6,026 nt of DNA. Source: Clostridiales bacterium. GTDB lineage: Bacteria > Bacillota > Clostridia > Saccharofermentanales > Saccharofermentanaceae. The notes beneath the pieces were generated by a model. The model was not told the DNA's origin and made no database searches. It saw only the letters and a list, made by a program, of their open reading frames with translations. Numbering within the stretch: position 1 is the stretch's first letter; each line of letters opens with the position of its first letter. Shown here one piece after another: positions 1 through 5,363 of the stretch. The stretch lies in the NCBI GenBank assembly GCA_003543635.1, contig DNAE01000206.1, positions 1 through 6,026 on the forward strand. The letters are read 5' to 3'. A program made the position numbers and the translations under genes.

Positions 1-2
1 AC

Positions 3-1655
3 AAGCTCTCCGGTATGACCGGTACAGCTTACACGGAGGAAGCGGAGTTCAGGTCCATCTACAACCTTGACGTTATCCAGATCCCCACAAATAAGGCCAT
101 CGAGAGGATAGACGAGCACGACGCAGTATTTAAGACACAGAAGGGTAAATATGCTGCAGTCCTGAAGCAGGTCATAGAGGCCCATGAGAAGGGACAGCCC
201 GTCCTCGTAGGTACTGTCAACGTGGATAAGTCCGAGTACCTCAGCAAGATCTTCACGAGAGCAGGCATCAAGCATAACGTATTGAACGCTAAGAACCATA
301 TGCGAGAGGCTGAGATCGTTGCCCAGGCGGGTCGTAAGGGTGCCGTAACCATCGCCACCAACATGGCGGGTCGTGGTACCGATATCCTTCTCGGCGGTAA
401 CAGCGAATTCCTTGCCAAGCAGGAAATGAGAAAGATGGGTATCTCAGACGAGGATATCGAAGCATCCACTGCTTTCTTCGAGACCGATGACGAGATCATC
501 CTCAAGAACAGGGAGACCTTCAGGGAACTCGAGGCTCAGTTCTCCGCCCAGATCGCTCCCGAGGCTGAGGAGGTCAAGGCTCTTGGAGGTCTTTTTATCG
601 TCGGTACCGAGAGACACGAGTCAAGGCGTATCGATAATCAGCTCAAGGGCCGTGCCGGCCGACAGGGTGACCCCGGAAGGACGAAGTTCTTCCTTGCCCT
701 CGATGACGATCTCCTCCGTATCTTCGGCGGTGATAAGGTCACGAATATGTATAACACCCTCGGTGTTGACGAGACCATGGAGATCCAGTCCAAGATGCTT
801 TCCAACCTCATCAATTCTTCCCAGAAGAAGCTTGAGGCTATGCACTTCGGCGCCAGAAAGAATGTCCTTGAGTACGACGATGTAATGAATATCCAGAGGA
901 CCATCACATATGAGCAGAGACGTAAGGTCATCGACGGTGTCGATATGCACGAGACATTCCTCAAGATGATCGAGAGAGTTGCGGAGAGACAGGTAAACTC
1001 CTTCGTTGTGGATGACGGTATCTCAAAGGCCGAGAGATATACCCTGGGTATCAAGCTCGACGAGATCTTCGGTGAACTGCCCGTTGTTTCCCTGATCAAG
1101 AATGAGAAGGAAGAGCTTCCCGATCCCGATGAGATCATCAGAACCCTTAAGGATGAGGCTGTAGAAGCTCTTAAGGTCAAGGAGGACGAGGTCGGTACGG
1201 AGATCTTCAGAGAAGCAGAGCGAGCTATCCTTCTTAATACCGTAGACTCAAAGTGGATGGATCACATCGACGCCATGGATCAGCTCCAGACTTCCATCAG
1301 GATGAGAAGCGTAGGTCAGCACGATCCCGTTGTTGAGTACAAGATGGAGGGATCCGAGATGTTCGATGAGATGAACGAAGCGATCCAGAACGATTCCGTA
1401 AGAGTACTCATGAAGGGAAGATTCTCCGCCGAGAAGAAGGTTGAGACAAAGTCAGCCGTCGCATCCATGTCCGAAGGAACAAAGAAGCCCGCTCCTTCAG
1501 CGATCCCCACCGAGGCAAAGCAGGTACAGGGTGCTGCCCAGAGTAATCAGACCCTGCAGCCCGCCAAGAGGGATTCCTCCAAGGTGGGAAGGAATGATCC
1601 CTGCCCCTGCGGATCCGGCAAGAAGTATAAGAATTGCTGCGGAAAGAATATATGA
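3..1655 (+). CDS. secA: Preprotein translocase ATPase SecA, 5'-truncated by window edge
   Basis: SecA is the ATP-driven motor that pushes unfolded preproteins through the SecYEG channel at the cytoplasmic membrane. The reading frame is open to the left edge: the first visible codons give KLSGMTGTA, a conserved SecA motif at the end of the first ATPase lobe, so the ATG at 15 is internal and the true start lies upstream. About 550 of the usual 830-900 or more residues are present. In order: the second nucleotide-binding lobe with TNMAGRGTD (nt 357-383) and GTERHESRRID (nt 603-635) followed by the QLKGRAGRQG arginine-finger helicase motif; the helical scaffold and wing region with WMDHIDAMDQL (nt 1254-1286); a variable Ala/Pro/Lys/Gln-rich linker (about nt 1425-1575); and a zinc-binding tail CPC-x8-CC (nt 1602-1640), the usual SecB/ribosome-contacting element, with Cys-Cys instead of the E. 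coli Cys-His ending. The stop overlaps the next gene's start. No frameshift is seen and the identity is secure. Confidence 0.98.
   Translation, partial: KLSGMTGTAYTEEAEFRSIYNLDVIQIPTNKAIERIDEHDAVFKTQKGKYAAVLKQVIEAHEKGQPVLVGTVNVDKSEYLSKIFTRAGIKHNVLNAKNHMREAEIVAQAGRKGAVTIATNMAGRGTDILLGGNSEFLAKQEMRKMGISDEDIEASTAFFETDDEIILKNRETFRELEAQFSAQIAPEAEEVKALGGLFIVGTERHESRRIDNQLKGRAGRQGDPGRTKFFLALDDDLLRIFGGDKVTNMYNTLGVDETMEIQSKMLSNLINSSQKKLEAMHFGARKNVLEYDDVMNIQRTITYEQRRKVIDGVDMHETFLKMIERVAERQVNSFVVDDGISKAERYTLGIKLDEIFGELPVVSLIKNEKEELPDPDEIIRTLKDEAVEALKVKEDEVGTEIFREAERAILLNTVDSKWMDHIDAMDQLQTSIRMRSVGQHDPVVEYKMEGSEMFDEMNEAIQNDSVRVLMKGRFSAEKKVETKSAVASMSEGTKKPAPSAIPTEAKQVQGAAQSNQTLQPAKRDSSKVGRNDPCPCGSGKKYKNCCGKNI
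1641..1646 (+). promoter_or_regulatory. Ribosome binding site that decides the punA start
   Basis: GGAAAG lies five bases before the ATG at 1652, inside the last codons of secA. It supports ATG 1652 over the in-frame TTG at 1634, which has no comparable purine-rich element in front. The site is modest, so re-initiation by ribosomes finishing secA is likely to contribute. Confidence 0.55.
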
Positions 1656-2491
1656 TAAACGATAAAGAAAGATATCTGGCAGATGTAAAGGCTTCGGCCG
1701 ATTATATAAAGGAGAGGATCCCGGAGAGTTACACCCCGGAGATCCTGATCGTCCTGGGCTCCGGCCTGGGACCTCTTGCTTCTGACGTGGAAGGACCCGT
1801 ATCGATCCCCTATACGGAAATACCGGGTTTCCCCAGATCCACTGTCCCGGGACACGAAGGTAAGCTCCTGATCGGGAAGCTCTGCGGGAAGGACGTTTTC
1901 ATGATGTCCGGCAGGTTCCATTACTATGAGGGATATGATACCTCTGTCGTTACTTTCTATGTCAGGGTAATGTCTCTTCTGGGAGTTAAGTCCATGATCC
2001 TTACCAATGCCGCAGGCGGTATCGGCGAAGGTATGCATCCCGGATGCCTCATGGCCATCAACGACCATATATCTTTCTTCTGTGAGTCGCCCTTGAGGGG
2101 GCCAAATCTCGATGATTTCGGTCCCAGGTTCCCGGATCAGTCTAATGTTTATGATCCCGAGTATCTGGATATCATGAACAGATGTGCCGAGGAACTCGGT
2201 ATAGATCTTTTTAACGGAATATATGCCTTCTGCAGAGGTCCCCAGTATGAGACCCCCGCAGAGATACAGGTCTTAAAGCTCCTTGGTGCAGGCTCCGTGG
2301 GCATGTCAACGGTACCTGAGGCCATCGTAGCATCCCACTGCGGTATGAGGGTCTGTGCCATATCATGCGTAACCAACCTTGCTGCCGGACTTTCCGGCAC
2401 GCCGCTCAACCATTTGGAGGTCATGGAGAATGCCGCTAAGGTATCAAGCGCATGCTGTGCCCTCGTTAAGAGATTCATTACTAATATCTGA
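1652..2491 (+). CDS. punA: Purine nucleoside phosphorylase, trimeric inosine/guanosine type
   Basis: This 279-aa cytosolic enzyme splits purine (deoxy)nucleosides with phosphate to give the free base and (deoxy)ribose-1-phosphate, for purine salvage. Its length is normal for the trimeric (PNP-I) family. Visible family motifs: VLGSGLG (residues 34-40, phosphate-binding Ser37), VPGHEG with His68, GRFHYYEGY (87-95) with phosphate-site Arg88 and His90, TNAAGGI (118-124), GPQYETPAE with base-contacting Glu200, GMSTVPE with Met218, VTN with Asn242, and LNHLE with His254. The Glu200/Asn242 pair matches the Glu/Asn of 6-oxopurine-specific enzymes, so inosine and guanosine are the expected substrates rather than adenosine; this part is inferred from the family. 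The start at 1652 overlaps the secA stop as ATGA, implying translational coupling. The gene sits between secA and a SAH hydrolase, which suggests a role in removing the nucleoside released there. An MTA-phosphorylase relative is less likely because that family has Ser/Thr and Asp substitutions in the base pocket. Confidence 0.93.
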   Translation: MINDKERYLADVKASADYIKERIPESYTPEILIVLGSGLGPLASDVEGPVSIPYTEIPGFPRSTVPGHEGKLLIGKLCGKDVFMMSGRFHYYEGYDTSVVTFYVRVMSLLGVKSMILTNAAGGIGEGMHPGCLMAINDHISFFCESPLRGPNLDDFGPRFPDQSNVYDPEYLDIMNRCAEELGIDLFNGIYAFCRGPQYETPAEIQVLKLLGAGSVGMSTVPEAIVASHCGMRVCAISCVTNLAAGLSGTPLNHLEVMENAAKVSSACCALVKRFITNI

Positions 2492-2496
2492 GGAGG
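2491..2496 (+). promoter_or_regulatory. Strong ribosome binding site of ahcY
   Basis: A perfect AGGAGG begins on the last base of the punA stop codon and sits four bases before the ATG at 2501. It fixes the ahcY start and predicts efficient translation independent of punA. Confidence 0.85.
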
Positions 2497-2500
2497 AAAT

Positions 2501-3757
2501 ATGGATCTTAAGCCTTATGATATAAAGGATATCAACCTTGCGCCCTCCGGTGCCGAGAAGATCGAATGGGCATACAGGAATATGCCCGTTCTCCGTGCCA
2601 TCGAAGCCGAGCTCATAGAGGAGCAGCCCTTCAAGGGTCTTAAGATCTCAGTTTCTGTCCATGTGGAAGCAAAGACCGCTTGCCTTGCACGGGCTCTTGC
2701 CAGGGGAGGCGCAGATGTTGCCCTCACGGGATGCAATCCTCTTTCCACCCAGGATGACGTGGCTGCAGCCCTTGTGGCTTCCGGAATGAAGGTTTATACG
2801 ATCCACGGCGATAACGAGCAGGAATATATCGAGCACCTTAAGATGGCACTTGCCTTTAAGCCCGATATCGTAATAGATGACGGGGGAGATTTTGCAATGC
2901 TCCTGCATTCGGAACTTAAGGATATGGTCCCCGGGATAATCGGCGGCTGTGAGGAGACGACGACGGGGGTACACAGACTGGAGATATTAGAGAAGGAGAA
3001 TAAGCTCCTTTATCCCGTGGTTGCGGTAAACGATGCCCGTTGTAAGCATCTTTTCGATAACAGGTTCGGTACGGGCCAATCCGTATGGACCGCCATCATG
3101 GCCACCACAAATCTCGTTGTGGCAGGAAAGACAGTTGTTGTGGCAGGCTTCGGCATGTGCGGAAGAGGGGTTGCCATGAGGGCAAAGGGCCTCGGCGCCA
3201 AAGTGGTCGTTACGGAGATCGATCCCGTTAAGGCTTGTGAGGCCATCATGGAGGGCTATCAGGTCATGACCATGGATGAAGCTTCCGCCATCGGTGATGT
3301 ATTCGTTACCGTAACCGGTTGTAAGGATGTCATCGTAAAGAGACACTTTGAGAATATGAAGGACGGTGCGATCTGCTGTAACGCGGGTCACTTCGACTGC
3401 GAAGTAAATATCAGGGAGCTCGATTCCATATCAGTTCGTAAAGAGGAGCTGAGAAACAACATCGTCGGCTATGAGCTTCCTTCGGGTAAGACCATCTGCA
3501 TCCTTGCGGAGGGCAGACTTGTGAATCTTGCTTCGGGTGACGGACATCCCGTGGAGATCATGGATATGAGCTTTGCTCTCCAGGCGCAGTCAGCAAGATA
3601 TATTGCCAAGTATGGTAAGGACCTTGAGAAAAAGGTATATCAGACCCCCGAGGTCATCGATAACAGAGTCGCCGAGATACTCCTTGAAACAAAGAAGATA
3701 AGCATCGACGAACTTACCGAGGAACAGGAAAAATATGTCAACTCCTGGGATTTCTAA
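2501..3757 (+). CDS. ahcY: S-adenosylhomocysteine hydrolase, short Thermotoga/archaeal type
   Basis: This 418-aa NAD-dependent enzyme reversibly cleaves S-adenosylhomocysteine, the inhibitory product of SAM methylations, to homocysteine and a nucleoside. Catalytic landmarks relative to the animal enzyme are all present: His54 (HVEAKTA), the DDGGD motif at 126-130, EETTTGVH with Glu152, the NDARCKHLFDN block with Lys182 and Asp186, the Rossmann NAD motif GFGMCGRG (216-223) followed by TEIDP, NAGHFD, AEGRLVNL, and GDGHPVEIMD. The absence of the 40-residue insert found in many proteobacterial enzymes, the GQSVW block and the ending ...WDF in place of the KPxxYRY tail place it in the short form known from archaea and Thermotoga. 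Two residues that in the animal enzyme touch the adenine ring (Thr57, Glu59) align with Glu56 and Lys58, so the base may not be adenine; S-inosylhomocysteine hydrolase is the alternative. It follows punA by nine bases in one operon. Family assignment is very firm, exact substrate less so. Confidence 0.94.
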   Translation: MDLKPYDIKDINLAPSGAEKIEWAYRNMPVLRAIEAELIEEQPFKGLKISVSVHVEAKTACLARALARGGADVALTGCNPLSTQDDVAAALVASGMKVYTIHGDNEQEYIEHLKMALAFKPDIVIDDGGDFAMLLHSELKDMVPGIIGGCEETTTGVHRLEILEKENKLLYPVVAVNDARCKHLFDNRFGTGQSVWTAIMATTNLVVAGKTVVVAGFGMCGRGVAMRAKGLGAKVVVTEIDPVKACEAIMEGYQVMTMDEASAIGDVFVTVTGCKDVIVKRHFENMKDGAICCNAGHFDCEVNIRELDSISVRKEELRNNIVGYELPSGKTICILAEGRLVNLASGDGHPVEIMDMSFALQAQSARYIAKYGKDLEKKVYQTPEVIDNRVAEILLETKKISIDELTEEQEKYVNSWDF

Positions 3758-3786
3758 TTGACATAAGTGCTCTTTATTAGTATATT
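3758..3786 (+). promoter_or_regulatory. Promoter of the tRNA-Thr gene
   Basis: A consensus -35 TTGACA (3758-3763), a 17-base spacer and a -10 TATATT (3781-3786, one mismatch to TATAAT) form a sigma-70-type promoter. Transcription should begin near 3793, only about six bases before the mature tRNA. The -35 box starts on the base immediately after the ahcY stop codon, leaving no room for an ahcY terminator. Confidence 0.8.
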
Positions 3787-3798
3787 TTATAAGCACTT
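3765..3798. repeat. Inverted repeat bracketing the tRNA promoter -10 box
   Basis: AAGTGCT (3765-3771) is repeated as its exact reverse complement AGCACTT (3792-3798), with 20 AT-rich bases between. The left arm lies in the promoter spacer and the right arm covers the expected transcription start and runs up to the tRNA 5' end. No T-tract follows, so it is not an intrinsic terminator. It may be an operator, an RNA hairpin in read-through transcripts, or chance. Confidence 0.5.
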
Positions 3799-3873
3799 GC
3801 CAATGTGGCTCAGGGGTAGAGCAATTCACTCGTAATGAATAGGTCGTGGGTTCGATTCCCACCATTGGCTCCA
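3799..3873 (+). tRNA. tRNA-Thr, anticodon CGT
   Basis: A full cloverleaf of 75 bases including an encoded CCA. The acceptor stem pairs GCCAATG (3799-3805) with CATTGGC (3863-3869), with discriminator T3870. The D stem is GCTC/GAGC with loop AGGGGTA. The anticodon stem is ATTCA/TGAAT around loop CTCGTAA, giving anticodon CGT (3831-3833), which reads the threonine codon ACG. The variable loop is five bases, and the T arm is GTGGG-TTCGATT-CCCAC. All stems pair perfectly. It has its own promoter upstream and a strong terminator six bases after the CCA, so it appears to be a single-gene unit that may also be transcribed by read-through from ahcY. Confidence 0.97.
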
Positions 3874-3878
3874 AGTAT

Positions 3879-3907
3879 AAGGCCCGCAGTTGATCTGCGG
3901 GCCTTTT
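3879..3907 (+). terminator. Intrinsic terminator after tRNA-Thr
   Basis: A perfect GC-rich 9-bp stem, GGCCCGCAG (3881-3889) with CTGCGGGCC (3895-3903), closes a five-base loop TTGAT. TTTT follows and AA precedes, allowing two further A-T pairs. It ends the tRNA transcript. Because no hairpin with a T-tract is seen between ahcY and the tRNA, it may also end the secA-punA-ahcY transcript. Confidence 0.9.
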
Positions 3908-3956
3908 GCTTCCCGTATATATTTCTGTTTGTATTTTATTATCTTTTATTTTGTAG

Positions 3957-3983
3957 TTGATGGTCAGAGTTTTAAGATATAAT
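3957..3983 (+). promoter_or_regulatory. Probable promoter of the lipoprotein operon
   Basis: A perfect -10 TATAAT (3978-3983) lies about 28 bases before the lipoprotein start. The best -35 candidate is TTGATG (3957-3962) with a short 15-base spacer; AGTTGA at 3955 would give 17 bases but matches less well. The stretch before it (3911-3956) is very AT-rich with T-runs and could act as an upstream element. Transcription would start near 3990, giving a leader of about 20 bases that carries only the ribosome binding site. Confidence 0.6.
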
Positions 3984-4000
3984 AATGGTAAGAAATATGC

Positions 4001-4005
4001 GGAGG
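4001..4005 (+). promoter_or_regulatory. Ribosome binding site that decides the lipoprotein start
   Basis: GGAGG sits five bases before the ATG at 4011. It selects this start over the in-frame ATG at 3957, which lies upstream of the -10 box and would place 18 extra residues before a clean lipoprotein signal peptide. Confidence 0.85.
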
Positions 4006-4010
4006 TAAAG

Positions 4011-5363
4011 ATGAGAAGAAGCTTTATTTGTCTGACATTGGCAGCCGGCATCCTCTTGTCGTCCTGTGCCTCCGGCAACGGGGAATTCCCCGAGGTCTCC
4101 TATACGGATCCTGTGGAGTCCTCCGAGCCTTCCGTTTCCTCCAATGAGACCTCCGAGACATCATCGGTTATCGACATATCCCTGGCCCTTCCTTTTTCCG
4201 ACGATACCGTGGATCTTCTTGTCAGGATGTATTATGCCAAGCAAAACGATCTTTTTCCCGAAGAGCAGACCGGTGCCGACATAAATCTCGATTATCTCAG
4301 AGCCCTCGATATTCCCTGGGCTGTGACAAATACCAAGACCTCCTTTGAGGGTGTGGGACCCGACGTCTTGTCTTCCTGGGAGCAGGAGGGAGATATCCCC
4401 GATATAGTTCTCGTTAATGATCTTGCGTCCGCATATACCGATGGTTACATATTATCCCTGGAAGATCATCTTTCCGATTCGGTATTTCCTTCCGATATGA
4501 GTGTAAATGCCCTGTCCGCCTGTTATGTTGACGGTTATCCGGCGGGTATCCCTTACTACAGTTCCGTTATGGTCTTGGTGGGGAACAGTGCATATATCCC
4601 CGAAGAGGGTGTTATCTCATACCGCCCCACGACGGAGGAACTCACGGACTATCTCAATAAGATTGATTCCGAATTTGAAGTAACGCCCTTTGCCGATGCC
4701 TACGAACTGATGCCTTATATCGGTTCCGTCTTTAACTCTGATCAAAGGACTTCCTTCATGTTAAGCGAGGAATATACTAAGGACCCGATGTCTTCTTCCG
4801 TCATTTGTAATGATATGAGATCTTATATCGACGGATTATATGATTCCGGGCTTTCCGAAGTTACGGCAGGCGATACCAAACTTTCCGGGGAGGCAGGTAT
4901 GTGGATATCTTCCTCCGGCATGATAAGGGTGTGGGAGGAGTACTATCCCGACGGGATCTATCTTTCCCTCTTACCCTCTGCAAGTTCCGGATCCCCCTTA
5001 TATCCCATGGCGGATCTTTATGCCCTGTGCATCTCAAAAGGCACCGATGATGAAGAGTTCGCCGCGGATCTTGCGGAATTCCTCTGTTTTGATAAGGATG
5101 CTCTGATGCTTTTGTACCGCCTTGAGCCCATGACGGGATATTTCCCCTCCGTATCGGACCCGAGGGTATGGGATCTCATGTATGAACAGGATGACTACGG
5201 ATCCTTCGAGATGCTGTTTGAAGATATAACCGATGATTTCGTATACTGTCCCGTAAACGGAAGCCCCCAATATACGGGCGTCATGAACTATATCGCTTCC
5301 TGTTATACGGAAGACGGGGAAGAAGAACCCGCCCCGTTCTCTCTGGAGGACTGCCTCTCATGA
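4011..5363 (+). CDS. Extracellular solute-binding lipoprotein, family 1-like
   Basis: A 450-aa predicted surface lipoprotein. The N-terminus is a typical type II signal peptide: MRRS, a hydrophobic core, then lipobox LSSC with Cys19 as the lipidated residue. A Ser/Glu/Pro-rich, low-complexity linker follows (about 20-52). The rest resembles family 1 ABC solute-binding proteins, which usually bind sugars or oligosaccharides: a PDIVLVNDLASAYTDGYILSLEDHL-like segment (given here in parts: PDIVLVNDLA, then GYILSLEDHL), the hinge-like GIPYYSSVMVLVGN, GEAGMWISSS, CISKGTDDEEFAADLAEFL and GYFPSV, in the order expected for that fold. The mature protein is very acidic. Ligand cannot be read from sequence. 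Unlike transporter operons, no permease or ATPase gene is visible; instead the stop overlaps the start of a GNAT-like gene as ATGA. It may serve a transporter encoded elsewhere, or act as a sensor or scavenging lipoprotein. Fold assignment is by motif resemblance from memory and is fairly firm. Confidence 0.8.
   Translation: MRRSFICLTLAAGILLSSCASGNGEFPEVSYTDPVESSEPSVSSNETSETSSVIDISLALPFSDDTVDLLVRMYYAKQNDLFPEEQTGADINLDYLRALDIPWAVTNTKTSFEGVGPDVLSSWEQEGDIPDIVLVNDLASAYTDGYILSLEDHLSDSVFPSDMSVNALSACYVDGYPAGIPYYSSVMVLVGNSAYIPEEGVISYRPTTEELTDYLNKIDSEFEVTPFADAYELMPYIGSVFNSDQRTSFMLSEEYTKDPMSSSVICNDMRSYIDGLYDSGLSEVTAGDTKLSGEAGMWISSSGMIRVWEEYYPDGIYLSLLPSASSGSPLYPMADLYALCISKGTDDEEFAADLAEFLCFDKDALMLLYRLEPMTGYFPSVSDPRVWDLMYEQDDYGSFEMLFEDITDDFVYCPVNGSPQYTGVMNYIASCYTEDGEEEPAPFSLEDCLS

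Noticed and set aside
15..17. ATG at 15 as the secA start
   Set aside because: The frame is open to the left edge and the codons before it (KLSG) belong to the conserved SecA motif KLSGMTGTA, so the gene is cut by the window.
1634..1651. TTG at 1634 as an earlier punA start
   Set aside because: It would overlap the secA zinc-tail codons further and lacks a good ribosome binding site; ATG 1652 has GGAAAG at proper spacing and the ATGA overlap.
1547..2068. 173-codon minus-strand ORF opposite the secA/punA junction
   Set aside because: It lies antisense to two well-supported conserved genes, shows no recognisable motif, and has no promoter or ribosome binding site that I can see.
3765..3798. 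Inverted repeat as an ahcY terminator
   Set aside because: The stem is only seven base pairs with a 20-base loop and is followed by the tRNA sequence, not a T-tract.
3985..4008. Seven-codon mini-ORF ahead of the lipoprotein
   Set aside because: Its ATG lies at or before the expected transcription start and has no ribosome binding site, so a leader peptide is not supported.
3957..4010. ATG at 3957 as the lipoprotein start
   Set aside because: It precedes the TATAAT box and has no ribosome binding site; ATG 4011 has GGAGG and begins a clean lipoprotein signal peptide.
3590..4078. A 162-codon minus-strand ORF containing VGIEPTTYSLRVNC
   Set aside because: This is the familiar false protein produced by reading the antisense of a tRNA gene; it also crosses the terminator and the 3' end of ahcY.
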